DNA of 46,773 bases from Chara braunii (taxonomy: Eukaryota > Streptophyta > Charophyceae > Charales > Characeae): positions 2,220,010 to 2,266,782 of the forward strand of contig BFEA01000131.1 of assembly GCA_003427395.1 (NCBI GenBank), in the 5' to 3' direction. This document shows positions 38,302 to 46,773 of this stretch, one piece after another. The notes under the pieces were generated by a model. That model did not search any database, was not told where the DNA came from, and saw nothing but the letters and a program-made list of their open reading frames with translations. The position numbers were made by a program, and so were the translations under genes. The stretch's first letter is position 1. Each line of letters begins with the position of its first letter.

Positions 38302-39467
38302 GTTATGATTCCGATTGTCTATTGTCTGAAGACCAACACTCGCTCACATGGACTTCCAAGTATGCCCATACATACACAGAAGGAAGGGGAGAGGATAGGA
38401 GTATCACACCGCACGGGGAGAGATAAACACAGCGGAAGACTTGACCATGCGATATGACAGGGTACACTGAAAGTGCAACTCACTCCACTCAATCCTCACA
38501 ACCAGTCATAAAGGAAAGCCGAGTAGATCACATCCAAAGGACAAGCAGCGCTTCACTCTCCAACCCTGATATACCACTCGTAACACCCCCGAGTCCTTGA
38601 AACATCAAACGCCACCCACTTACTGCCTCTAGAGGGCAGCGCCACCCTGAAACAGGCCTCTGAGGCCAAGCGCCACTCAAAAGAAGAAGAAGACCAGTGG
38701 CACAATATCTGATGATGACGAAGTGTCGGAAGACTTTCTTGGTGGAAGTCTGCAGCAGCGCCACCACTCCTGACAATATGACCTCTGAGAAAGAAGCTGC
38801 AGCTATGGCTGCAGCGCCACAACCCTGGAACTCCACTCCGGAGGAGGGTCCAGCAGGGCACCAACTCCGCTCGCGTCCAGCAGACCCCGACTAACCCAGA
38901 CCTATGTACAGCCCCGCGTGCTGACAGAGTACAGCGCAAGTCCCAGATATGGCCGGCGCTCCGAAGGTCTGGCTATGTCTGTCTCCCAGAACGCTGAGCC
39001 GTCACCACGTCCGTTTCACGTGTAGCGCAGCAGCGATGTACTCGGTACCAACTGCCAAAAAGCCCTGAACCGATGTGCCTAACCTATCTATAGTCTACTC
39101 TAGCCTAGACTCGACCTACACCGGACTGGCTGACCGGCCTGTACCGATTCTGTTTCCGCCTCTAGGGCCTCTCCCAACCCGGCTATAGGCTATAGGACCG
39201 TCTATCAGTTTAGGCCCTTAGGGCCTGTCTGTCCTAGGGGTAGCCCGGGCCTGCTATTCGCAGTTTCATCGCTGTTTGGAATTCTAGTTAGTTGGGCCTA
39301 TATTTTCCAAAATTTACAGACATGACCCTCACGGATGTCCTTGCAGGCAGGTATCTCCTTTAGCCCTCAGCCAAACAAAAATTACGAATCTGTCCTAATA
39401 GTACAACCTCGACAGAGAGATGCTACAGGCGACCAGAAACCACCAAGTCATTGCACACACACACAAA

Positions 39468-39510
<43 letters not shown>
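38266..39510. other. No gene recognised
   Basis: (CA)n at 38267-38297 and A-run at 39481-39510. GCAGCGCCAC recurs at 38637, 38755 and 38812, and GCTATAGG-like words cluster near 39185. Otherwise unremarkable. Confidence 0.4.
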
Positions 39511-39512
<2 letters not shown>

Positions 39513-39640
39513 CAAGTGTGGCATTGTATATTTTCCATGTTCTAGAGGTAGATTCATTTTCCATGTTCAAGAGGTAGATTCATTGGCATGAGGTCAGGCG
39601 CCAGGTTGGACACTTCCCTGTTCAAAAGATGGATGGTACA
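39511..39640 (+). repeat. Copy of the microsatellite-bordered repeat
   Basis: GACAAGTGTGGCATTGTATA, then TTCCATGTTCTAGAGGTAG, then TTCATT twice, then GGCATGAGGTCAGGCG. Part of the unit is duplicated within the copy. An A-run of about 30 bases is directly upstream. Confidence 0.7.
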
Positions 39641-39774
39641 GGTAGGGGCATATCATAAAATTTTCCAACGGCTATCCGATAGGGGCATGCTGCAAATTTG
39701 TTGTGGCTACCGGTAGGGGCACTACGAAAACGTACGAGGCCCAAACGACAGCAGGGTCTTATGGAAAATTGGGA

Positions 39775-39865
39775 CTTGTCGTCAGAGGGGAGCGACAGGG
39801 TAAATCTGCCGTCGGAGGGGTGGAACGCAAAATAATGGAAAATACAGGGGCGCCAGACAAATTTA
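39775..39865 (+). repeat. Dispersed repeat, partner of 35180-35272
   Basis: GGGTAAATCTGCCGTCGGAG, then CAAAATAATGGAAAATACAG, then GGGCGCCAGACAAATTT. Both copies sit beside TAGGGGCAC-like sequence. Confidence 0.65.
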
Positions 39866-40179
39866 TCCACCCAAAGAAAAGGACTCGAGTATATATATAT
39901 ATAAACTCCGACGAAACAGTTTGTCACAGCCCCTCGTTTGTTGTCCTCTTCTCTCTCTCTGCCTACGGTTTACCGGGCTTTTCTATTTGTGACGATATAT
40001 ATATATATATGTTTATCTGGGACCACACCCTACCCAGCGAGGTACGGACCATTGCCGAAGCACACCACGGCCTTCTGGTCCTGATCCACGACTCTGTTCA
40101 TTCAGGCTCGCCTCTGGAACTCGTTTTTTTTTTTTTTTTTTTTTTGTTGGCCTCTGGGACTTGGCCCTCCATTACTCTC

Positions 40180-40255
40180 CAAACGTGCAAAATCAGAATG
40201 AATCTACCCATAGAACATGGAACTATACCTCGGCATATTTTGTCTTTTGTGCATG
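40180..40255 (+). repeat. Diverged member of the microsatellite-bordered family
   Basis: GTGCAAAATCAGAATGAATC, then TAGAACATGGAACTATACC, then CGGCATATTTTGTC. It matches the segment at 30804-30866 and, more weakly, the inverted copy at 37905-37955. Confidence 0.6.
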
Positions 40256-40399
40256 TGGAGAGGAGTGGAGCGAGGCCCTATGTCGCGATTGGTGGGCGAA
40301 GAGTTCGAGTCGTCAATCCAGGAATGGGTGCTGATGTCTGCTAGGCCGTTGCGCCTCAGGCTTCCGCCGCTGCGCCCAACCAATCTACAGACTCCCGAT

Positions 40400-40770
40400 C
40401 TAACGGTCGAGCACAGTCCTTCGGCGGAGCCGGCCAAGTGGCAACGGCAGGGAGATGACACGTGTCATGTCCATGCAGTCGAACGACCGCGGAGGCAATT
40501 CAAACTGCGCTTGCAGTGTTTTGAAAGCATCTGACGTCAATTGCGTCCACATGCAGTCTACACACCCAGCCTCAGCATCTTGATGACACTCGGTGAAGGT
40601 ATACACCTTGACCAGTTCGTTGATGACGACGTCGCAGACGACGGCGGCGGCGGCTGTGACGACCACGTGGAGGATTGCAGGGGATCTGTCGTCTTGATTG
40701 TCGCGCAAGGGGAATCCGAATCCGCCTCCGCACAAGAACTCTGGGAGGTAGTCGTGGCTTAATTCTACCC
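40400..40770 (-). other. Unassigned minus-strand open frame upstream of RBM8A
   Basis: An open frame of about 120 codons (no ATG at its start) reads DYLPEFLCGGGFGFPLRDNQ, then HVVVTAAAAVVCDVV, then VYTFTECHQDAEAGCVDCMW. The composition looks protein-like and could be an exon of a divergent gene, but no splice sites are convincing and I recognise no family. It may equally be promoter sequence of the next gene. Confidence 0.25.
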
Positions 40771-40845
40771 TCCTCCCTTAACATCAGCTCTGGGGAGTCA
40801 GTTGGGTAGCCTATGCCTATGCTCATGAATAGGTCGCAGAGGAGA

Positions 40846-40905
40846 GTAGCAGCAGCAGCTCTGATTAGGTCGCAGAGAATAGCAGCAGCAGCAGCAGCAG
40901 CTCGC
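40846..40905. repeat. (AGC)n trinucleotide repeats
   Basis: AGCAGCAGCAGCTC at about 40848 and AGCAGCAGCAGCAGCAGCTC at about 40885, each preceded by the nearly identical TCTGATTAGGTCGCAGAG or AATAGGTCGCAGAG. This is a 36-base local duplication inside the 5' region of the next gene. Confidence 0.7.
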
Positions 40906-40972
40906 GCTTGATGGTCGGTATCGGCAGCCATCCGTTTGGTAGTACACACCTTCTCCTCCTTTCTTGACGCTC

Positions 40973-41028
40973 CACGTGTCCATCGTCCGTCGGCGCGCTC
41001 CGATCAAGGTATTGATTGGATCCACGTG
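40973..41028 (+). promoter_or_regulatory. Two G-boxes upstream of RBM8A
   Basis: CCACGTGTCC (core 40973-40978) and CCACGTGGCA (core 41023-41028) are plant G-box motifs 50 bases apart and 80-130 bases before the start codon. Such motifs bind bZIP and bHLH factors in plants (family knowledge). A third CACGTG is at 40664. No convincing TATA box is seen. Confidence 0.5.
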
Positions 41029-41106
41029 GCATCGATCGATCCATCGAGCGCGCAAGGAGGCGGGCGACGGGGTGTGCGACGACCGTCGCGCACGGCGGCG
41101 GCCACA

Positions 41107-41952
41107 ATGAGTACCGCGGAAGTAGAGGCTGTCGATTTCGAGCCGGAGGAGGATGATCTTCTCGATGAGGACACGGCTATGGAGGACGCGGCGGATCAGA
41201 AGACGGCGGGAGTGACGTGGCAGCAGCCGGCGCAGCCGTCTGTCGCTGCCGCGTCATCACAGCAGGCGATCTCTGGTCGGACGCTGAAGTCGACGATCAC
41301 AGGCGCGGGATTGTCGGCGGTGCAAGCGGCGGCGGCGGCGGCGGCGGCGACGGCGGGGGTTGCGACGGCGGCGGTGGGGGGGAAGACCGATGCGCCGCCG
41401 GTGCAGGCGCAGGCGCAAGCGCAGGCGCAAGCGCAGGCGCAGGTTGGCCTTCCGCCCTCCGCCGCCGCCGCCGGCCCCACCTCCGGCGGAGCGTCGTGGA
41501 AGACGAAAGGGCGGGGCTTCCGCGACGATCTTGGCGCTGATCGAGGGGAGAGGTTTCATAACAACGACTTTGAGTCGTTGGATTCGTACGGCGGCGGGCC
41601 TGGACCGCAGAGATCGGTCGAAGGATGGATTATACTAGTGACCGGTGTGCACGAGGAAGCGCAAGAGGAAGATATACACGAGGCTTTCGCCGAGTTTGGA
41701 GAGATCAAGAACCTTCATCTCAATCTTGATCGACGGACTGGATTCGTTAAAGGGTACGCCTTGATTGAATACGAATCCCGAAGAGAAGCGCAAGAAGCCA
41801 TCGAGAAGATGAACGGCAAGGAACTGCTAACGCAACCCATATCCGTTGATTGGGCGTTTAGTAGGGGGGCGATCCGACGGACGCATGCGCCTCGACGAAG
41901 ATCTCCACGCGGAGCACGCAGATCCCGCAGCCCGCGCCGACGGCCTTATTAA
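41107..41952 (+). CDS. RBM8A: Y14/RBM8A-type exon-junction-complex RNA-binding protein
   Basis: Y14 partners with Mago in the exon junction complex and acts in the nucleus and on exported mRNA, in localisation and nonsense-mediated decay (family knowledge). The 281-residue protein starts [11 protein letters not shown], as plant Y14 does. It has the KGRGFRDD block (residues 134-141), DFESLDSYG and PQRSVEGW, then one RRM at about 173-253. RNP2 is IILVTGV (175-181) and RNP1 is KGYALIEY (215-222). The tail is Arg/Ser-rich ([20 protein letters not shown]). The ATG at 41107 has A at -3, and the frame extends 57 codons further but without an ATG. Plant Y14 has about 200 residues. The excess is an Ala/Gln-rich insert at about 71-112 encoded by GCG-rich and GCGCAG repeats. 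One exon, no introns. Confidence 0.95.
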   Translation: MSTAEVEAVDFEPEEDDLLDEDTAMEDAADQKTAGVTWQQPAQPSVAAASSQQAISGRTLKSTITGAGLSAVQAAAAAAAATAGVATAAVGGKTDAPPVQAQAQAQAQAQAQVGLPPSAAAAGPTSGGASWKTKGRGFRDDLGADRGERFHNNDFESLDSYGGGPGPQRSVEGWIILVTGVHEEAQEEDIHEAFAEFGEIKNLHLNLDRRTGFVKGYALIEYESRREAQEAIEKMNGKELLTQPISVDWAFSRGAIRRTHAPRRRSPRGARRSRSPRRRPY

Positions 41953-41957
41953 AGATC

Positions 41958-41988
<31 letters not shown>

Positions 41989-42200
41989 TGCTTCACGTGT
42001 ATCGCGGCGGCGCATTCATCAGCATCATCCCATCAATGTATCCCCATTGCGTCGATCAGTTCGTTGGCCCGCTTGCTTGCTTGCTTGCTTGCTTGCTTGA
42101 TTGATTGATTGCTGGCTTGCTTGGTTGATTGATTGCTGACTGGCTCGATTGCTTTGCTGGCTTGATTGATCGTTGGTCGTTCAATTCCATCTTCTGACGA
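41953..42200 (+). repeat. 3' flank of RBM8A with (GGC)n and (GCTT)n
   Basis: (GGC)n about 33 bases at 41958-41990, then (GCTT)n at 42070-42099 and a TTGATTGATTGCTGGCTT-type degenerate array to 42180. Likely 3' untranslated region and downstream sequence. Confidence 0.75.
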
Positions 42201-42870
42201 TTATTCGCGCTACGCGCGATGTGCAATATGGTTAGTGCTAGGCGGCGGCGCCACGTGGCGCCGTGCTATGTCGTACTTTGTCGGACTTTGCTAGGCTATG
42301 TGAAGACTGTGCAGCGATCGGGTTGCTTATGTGTTCGGATCATGTCTCCCAATTTCGGTAGTAGAGGTGGAATGCCACCAGTCGGGATCGGGATGTCGTT
42401 ACAGAGAAAAGCTTTGTCGATGTGTCTTCGCCGTGGTCTAGGGTTTTGGCTTTGCTCGTGCTGTGCCATGCTTTTATGTGGTGCTACGCAGTGTACTAAG
42501 TTGGGAGAACAAGCCCCCATTCAGAAGAGAGGCAGAGAAGAAGGAAAAGGTAGCTGGTGAGTCGTTTTTTTTTTTTGTTTTTTTTTTTTAATTTCAACTG
42601 CTTTATTAGCTGTTTTCAAGAAACCAATGCCCTTAGAGATAAACGGTTGAGATCGAGCCTTTCGTTATAGATGGTCGGGATCGGAGCCATCGTTGGATCG
42701 GGATCGCGGCCATCGTTTGTCAAACGCAGCTGAGAGTTGGAGGGGTGAAGAAGAAGAGGGAATATGGATGTGTACCAATGTGAAAAAGGGTGGCTGGACA
42801 TCGATGGCTGGATATAAATAACTTTTTTTATTCGAGTCTGTGGCTCTTCTGTGTCTAACCTAATCCTCCT
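42201..42870. other. No gene recognised
   Basis: Two T-runs at 42567-42590. A 113-codon frame (42219-42560) has no recognisable motif and starts close to the RBM8A 3' end, so it is probably untranslated sequence. Confidence 0.4.
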
Positions 42871-42873
42871 CAC

Positions 42874-42874
<1 letters not shown>

Positions 42875-42905
<31 letters not shown>

Positions 42906-43070
42906 TTCTCTCTCCCCCCCCCTCCTCCGTCTTCTTCTGCTGTGCAGTATCTGTCAATCAATCTATCAATCAATCTATCTTCTCATCATCGTCTCCGTCT
43001 CTCTCATCGTCTTTCCCGCGCATGGATGAACTTTTCCCCGCCATCTTCTTTTTCGCGCGCCCTACTCGCT

Positions 43071-43106
<36 letters not shown>

Positions 43107-43190
43107 CTCGTGCTCGTCTTCTTCTCCTCTGCACTATTTGTCAGTCGATCTATTTTCTTGTCATTATCTCCGTCTCTCTCATCTTCTTTC
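42875..43190 (+). repeat. Local duplication with (CT)n cores
   Basis: The segment 42875-43060 and the segment 43080-43220 both run (CT)n, TCTTCTTCT-TGCA, TCTGTCAATC or a close variant, then TCTCCGTCTCTCTCATC and TTTCCCGCGCATGGATGAAC. Confidence 0.6.
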
Positions 43191-43330
43191 CCGCGCATGG
43201 ATGAACTTTCCCGCCATTTCCCGCGCAAGGATGAACTTTCCCGCCATTTCCCGCGCATGGACGACCTTTCCCGCGCATGGATGAACTTTCCCGCCATTTC
43301 CCGCGCATGGATGAACTTTCCCGCCATCTT
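43191..43330 (+). repeat. 30-bp minisatellite, about 4.7 copies
   Basis: Unit CCGCGCATGGATGAACTTTC followed by CCGCCATTTC repeats in exact 30-base register at 43191, 43221, 43271 and 43301. The unit at 43251 is cut to 20 bases. Copies differ at only 1-2 bases, so amplification is recent. Confidence 0.9.
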
Positions 43331-43865
43331 CTTTTTTCCGCGTAGCTTCTTCGTCTTCTTCTTCTCCCCATCTCCCGCTCTTCTCTCTGTAATCCTAATC
43401 CTTTCCGTCCATCCTATCTTCTCCTGCTCATCGTCTTTTTCTTCTTCGCCTGATCTATGTCTTTGTTCTCATTTTCTTCGCTCCCATCTTCATCCTTTTT
43501 TATTATCCTGATTTTTACAACGAATTTCCTTTTTCAATCGTGTAAAATACTATCTATACTGGGAGCGACTCTCGGACCATCTTGTTTTCTTTTTCCAGTC
43601 TTTTTTTTGAATGGGTCCATCTTCTTCTTCTTCTTCTTCTTCTTCCTTGCCCATGATCTCCAGAACCTTCTATTCCGTCCTCTGCTGCGCTCCGATAAGC
43701 GCGACGCTCATCCGCACCGCTGATCTCCGCCTAAGTCTCCGCGTGAATCTCCGATGATCAGCTCGACACTTGCACGTCCTACCTTTTTTCTGCCTTCCTT
43801 TTGTTATCATCACAATGCTGACGCGTCTTTCGCCGGGCTTTCGATGTCATCCTCCTCCTTGGCAT
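43331..43865. other. Pyrimidine-rich sequence, no gene
   Basis: T/C-rich with (TTC)n at 43620-43645. Nothing else is recognised. Confidence 0.4.
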
Positions 43866-43984
43866 TCTCTGCGCCTGGGGTTATCCTCGCGCGGCTCATT
43901 ATGCCTTGTTGATGACGTGTCATTATTCTCCGCCTGGGGTTATCCTCACGGCTCATTATGCCTTGTTGATGACGTGTTATTATC
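43866..43984 (+). repeat. Tandem duplication of a 57-59 base unit
   Basis: GCCTGGGGTTATCCTC, then GGCTCATTATGCCTTGTTG, then ATGACGTGT-ATTAT occurs twice. The first copy has GCGC where the second has A, so the units differ by 2-3 bases in length. Confidence 0.85.
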
Positions 43985-44454
43985 CCCTATCACCTTTCTC
44001 ATGGTGTCAATCTTTGGGTTAATACCTTATCTCTGCCTCCCTCATTGTCTTCATCATTGATCTACTTGAACTGGAGGCAGATTGACGTGTCATTGCCTTC
44101 CGCATTGGCTCAATCGTTGCCTTCCTCATTGGGTCAGTAATTGGCTCAATCATCGATCTGCAAAATCTGTATGGAGATGAGATGTCATCACGTGCTGTGA
44201 TGTGGCAAACCTAATGTAAGTGATGATCGATGACGGGTGATCACATGCCAAGGTACGCGGCTCGTACCCCTACACAATGATTGATTGGGATACCGATTTG
44301 TTTTTTGGCGGGAATCATGGCGTTCACCTTATCCACATGAACATGGCGTGTGTTCACGTGCCATGTGTTCCATGCTGGTCCCGAGTAAGTCGTGCCACGT
44401 CAGCTCTCCTCCTCCCGTCATCAAATGGAGACTAGTATCAGGCGCAGCCGAACT
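43985..44454. other. No gene recognised
   Basis: CTCAATCATTG-like words recur at 44090-44160 (a degenerate short repeat). No coding content. Confidence 0.4.
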
Positions 44455-44530
44455 CATGGATCTGCGGCTGGGATGGGTGGTGGCTGGGATCTGAGGCTGG
44501 GATGGGTGATGGCTGGGATGGATGTTGTCG
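44455..44530 (+). repeat. GGCTGGGATGGGTGRTGG tandem words
   Basis: GGCTGGGATGGGTGGTGG, GGCTGGGATCTGAGG, GGCTGGGATGGGTGATGG and GGCTGGGATGGATG follow each other. Confidence 0.7.
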
Positions 44531-44739
44531 GGGAGCGCCGAGGCTTTGCGATGGGTGGTGGCGGAGGGAGAACTGGGAAGAAAAGAGGGAGGAGGAAGAG
44601 AAACAAGTGGGGGTGGAACAGGTGTGTGTGCAATGTACCTCCCGCTCCCGCGACTGAATCTATGTCAATTGACAGGTGAAGGGATCTAATCCGGTCGGAC
44701 GCAAGAGTTCTACAGTAGTAGGGTTTAACACCTCGCGCG

Positions 44740-44742
44740 CGC

Positions 44743-44793
<51 letters not shown>
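44740..44793. repeat. (GT)n microsatellite
   Basis: GCGCGCG followed by GTGTGT units to 44791. The T-run after it (44797-44805) and the Arg-rich or Thr/His open frames are by-products. Confidence 0.9.
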
Positions 44794-44794
<1 letters not shown>

Positions 44795-45084
44795 CGTTTT
44801 TTTTTGCCGCTCTACTTTTTTTATATTTGGGAAGTCCGACGCTGGGTAAGGGAAGAAAAAGCGCCGCTCGATGGTCATGGCGAGGTGCGGCTGCTCGTTA
44901 GGGCATCTTACTCGGCCCATGATGATTTTGACTGAATGTGTGCCTTAACTCGGTCAGATACGCCGGAAGTGGTGTGGAGTAGAGCCCCTACAGTTGTTTT
45001 ATTTGATGACGCGATCCCAACTTTCCCTCTGCTGATCAGCAGTTGGATCCATGTACAGATCAAATGGCCGGCTTTTATTTTTTC

Positions 45085-45150
45085 CCAAGGAGAGAGAGAG
45101 AGGTGCACTTGCGAGAGAGAGAGAGAGAGAGGGGGGGGGGGGGGGTGTGC
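45085..45150. repeat. Two (GA)n runs around GTGCACTTGC, then a G-run
   Basis: GAGAGAGAGAGAG, GTGCACTTGC, GAGAGAGAGAGAGAGAGA and about 17 G. GTGCACTTGC recurs at 45147, so the block is a small duplication. Confidence 0.75.
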
Positions 45151-45284
45151 ACTTGCCAAAATATCTATATGGGATTGGATAGCACTGTTTGAATGGTCGA
45201 TTAAATAATAATAATAATATAATAATAATAATAAATGGCTGGTCGTATTTCGCATCAAACCTGACGACAGAGTTGTAGCGGCGC

Positions 45285-45570
45285 GAGGAGTGAGTGCGGC
45301 TGTGAGGGAAGAGAGAAGAGGAAGCGGGTGGAGAAAGGAAAGAAAGGATGGGAGAAGGAGAGGCACGAGAGGAGGAGGGGGGGAGGAGGGGCATGAGAGA
45401 AACAGAGACAAGAGAGAAGGTGAGAGAAGGAGAGAGAAGGGAAAAGAAGAGGAGGAAAAGGGAGAAGGAGGAGGGAGATTGATGGCGGAAGAAGGGGTGA
45501 AGGGGTGGGGTGGTCCCGGGCGAGGGGAAGAAGAGAGAGCGCCATGGGAGAAGAAAGAGGAAGAGGGTTT
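45285..45570. repeat. Long purine-rich tract
   Basis: The plus strand is overwhelmingly A and G for about 280 bases. Long open frames on either strand in this stretch are Glu/Arg/Lys/Gly-rich or Ser/Pro/Leu-rich translations, so I reject them as genes. Confidence 0.75.
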
Positions 45571-45747
45571 TGCTTGTGTCACTCTTTACGTGTGGGGTCT
45601 AAAGGGCTCCAAGGTGTCAGCTACGCTAGGGTTTACTATTATTTTTACTATTATTCTTATTAAGTTATTATTTAATATTCATTTATTACTCTTCTTTTTA
45701 TGTTACAATAATTAGTTTCAGTTTTTTTTTTTCTTTTTCTTATTTTA

Positions 45748-45867
45748 CCATTTCTCGATTTATGACTGTCATCCTTGCCTAGGGGTCATGTTTTTTTTTT
45801 TTCTTTTTTTTTTTTTTACCATTTTTCTGTATCGTTCCAGTTTTTGAACAGATGTCCCGAAGGACAT
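45748..45867 (-). pseudogene. U6 snRNA-derived locus, two fragments in tandem
   Basis: On the minus strand, GTCCTTCGGGACATCTG, GGAACGATACAGA is the U6 5' half. About 40 bases of mostly A follow, starting AAATGGTAAAA. Then CATGACCCC, CAAGGATGACAG, TAAATCGAGAAATGGT is the U6 3' half, again followed by A-rich sequence. The AAGATTAG segment is missing. The arrangement fits two retro-copies, or a deleted copy beside a 5'-truncated one, each with an A-rich tail. Confidence 0.75.
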
Positions 45868-45979
45868 TTGTCTTATTCGAGCGAGAGTTGGATCCAAAAA
45901 AAAAAAAAAAAAAAAAAAGTGCTGCAAGCACGAAGGCGTCCGTTCGTTCCGCCAACACTTCCGTCCGATTGTGAGACGT

Positions 45980-45993
45980 TTTATATATATATT
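45980..45993 (+). promoter_or_regulatory. TATA-rich element before the RING-like gene
   Basis: TTATATATATATT lies about 20 bases before the ATG at 46010. It may be a TATA box for a start further downstream, or simply AT-rich sequence. A transcript starting at the usual distance would leave almost no leader, so this may not be the real promoter. Confidence 0.25.
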
Positions 45994-46009
45994 GTGGGAT
46001 GGTGGGACG

Positions 46010-46773
46010 ATGAGTCAGGTCATTTTCGACGTGAATGAATTTTTGCGAGCGTTGTCGAATCATACTTTATTCTGGATTATTGACCGACTCTCGTGTGACA
46101 CCTGTCGGGACAGAGACGCGGTGCGCCTTGGCTGTGGAATGCATCATCTATGCCATAGCCATTATCAATCTATTGCGACTGCCGCCGTCTGTCCTGAAGG
46201 GTGTCCAACATTTCCTCATTGTACACATCCCTNTCACCCAGATATACGTTGTCCGTATTGTGCCCAAGGACGCTATCAGAACTGTATGATGCCGCACTGT
46301 GATGAACGTCCTGCTGTGTTTTTGACACGTGGACAACACGTCCTCTGTCAGGACTGTTTTGATGGGATGGTTCGTGCTAGCCGTCCTGCAGAATGCTGTG
46401 CTGGCGCAGCTCTCCTTGTGCATCCTTGTGAACATCCACATCATCCTCACCGTAGCTGTCCTATCTGCCGAGGTGGGGACAGGTAAAGAAAAAAAGAAGA
46501 AAAGAAAAAGAGAAAAAAAGAAAAAAAGAAAAAAAGATAAAAAGAAAAAAGATACGTTGATCTGTGGGATGTGTTATTTGCTTTGTGATAATTGGATTAT
46601 CTTTCTTTCCCTATCTTTCCTTGTCAGGTTTGGTTTCCTCCTCCCTTTCTTTACCTCTTTGCCTTTTGGCTGCGTGCAAGTGGGTCCTTGTGACACACGG
46701 GGATGGGGGCAGCCAGCGCTCAACCTGTCATCCACGTGGCTGGCCTTGTACGTAAGAGGTTATGAACAGGTGG
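46010..46773 (+). CDS. Tandem RING-like Cys/His-rich protein, partial at right edge
   Basis: Exon one runs from the ATG at 46010 to 46482 and ends in CAG/GTAAAG, a strong splice donor (GT at 46483). A pyrimidine-rich stretch and TTGTCAG (AG at 46626-46627) mark an acceptor. Splicing removes 145 bases and the open frame continues to the window edge, so the gene continues beyond it. Exon one has two related Cys/His modules. Module one has C29-x2-C32-x9-C42-x2-H45-x2-C48-x2-H51, ending with C81-x2-C84. Module two has C92-x4-C97, H110-x2-C113-x2-C116, then C150-x2-C153. FPHCTHP and VHPCEHP, then CPYC and CPIC, show the modules are repeats of each other. RING-like folds bind zinc and often act in ubiquitin ligases (inference). 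Module two lacks one expected Cys. Base 46233 is N, so residue 75 is unknown. Without splicing, the frame stops at 46484-46486. Confidence 0.55.

Noticed and set aside
40936-41106. 57-codon extension upstream of RBM8A
   Set aside because: No ATG in frame, overlaps the G-box region, and plant Y14 starts with the [11 protein letters not shown] segment right after the chosen ATG.
43004-43327. Repetitive frame with KFIHARE-type repeats on the minus strand
   Set aside because: Direct translation of the 30-bp minisatellite, whose length is a multiple of three.
44908-45582. 224-codon Ser/Pro/Leu-rich minus-strand frame
   Set aside because: Product of the purine tract read on the other strand; no motif.

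Overview
The window looks like nuclear DNA of a streptophyte (plant or charophyte alga). Two host proteins support this: a plant-type catalytic beta subunit of pyrophosphate-dependent phosphofructokinase (minus strand, 28586-30244) and a plant-type Y14/RBM8A exon-junction protein (41107-41952). A large, repeat-soaked genome with (GA)n and poly(A) tracts would suit a charophyte such as Chara, but that genus is inference. There are four host-gene candidates at most in 46.8 kb: the two above, a cysteine/histidine-rich RING-like gene that runs off the right edge (46010 onward), and a weak minus-strand open frame at 40400-40770.

Left third (about 2.0-17.2 kb): a degenerate 12.1-kb Ty3/gypsy-type LTR retrotransposon. 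The order is 5' LTR (2016-4358), initiator-Met-like primer binding site (4359), gag with zinc knuckle, protease, reverse transcriptase, RNase H, integrase, an acidic extra ORF, polypurine tract, and 3' LTR (11859-14142). A third, older LTR copy (14403-17153) follows. The internal genes are broken by stop codons, frameshifts, a deletion that removed the RT catalytic YxDD region, and a 415-bp MITE with a 9-bp target duplication inserted in the protease. The LTRs are unusually long (about 2.3 kb). Each carries a TATA box, a strong 5' splice donor shortly downstream, and a protein-coding ORF of about 194 codons. In a 13-codon block the two most divergent LTR copies differ at nine sites, all third positions and eight of them synonymous. 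That implies the LTR-encoded protein was maintained by selection. I do not recognise this protein, and it is the best candidate for something undescribed.

Middle (17.2-28.5 kb) and 30.5-40.8 kb: gene-poor DNA filled with short non-autonomous elements. These include a poly(A)-associated SINE-like family (at least 11 copies), a tRNA-derived retroposon, three loci derived from U6 snRNA, at least three MITE types seen as long inverted repeats, GTTGAGAAA hairpins, a family linked to microsatellites, and many poly(A)/poly(T), (GA)n, (CT)n and (CA)n tracts.

Right (40.8-46.8 kb): the RBM8A gene with two G-boxes upstream, then minisatellites, local duplications, a long purine-rich tract, a U6-derived locus and the RING-like gene. 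The PFP beta and RBM8A coding regions are both single uninterrupted exons, which is unusual for plant homologues. Gaps of N occur at 15473-15533 and 34608-34689, both inside dinucleotide repeats, so the true repeat lengths there are unknown.
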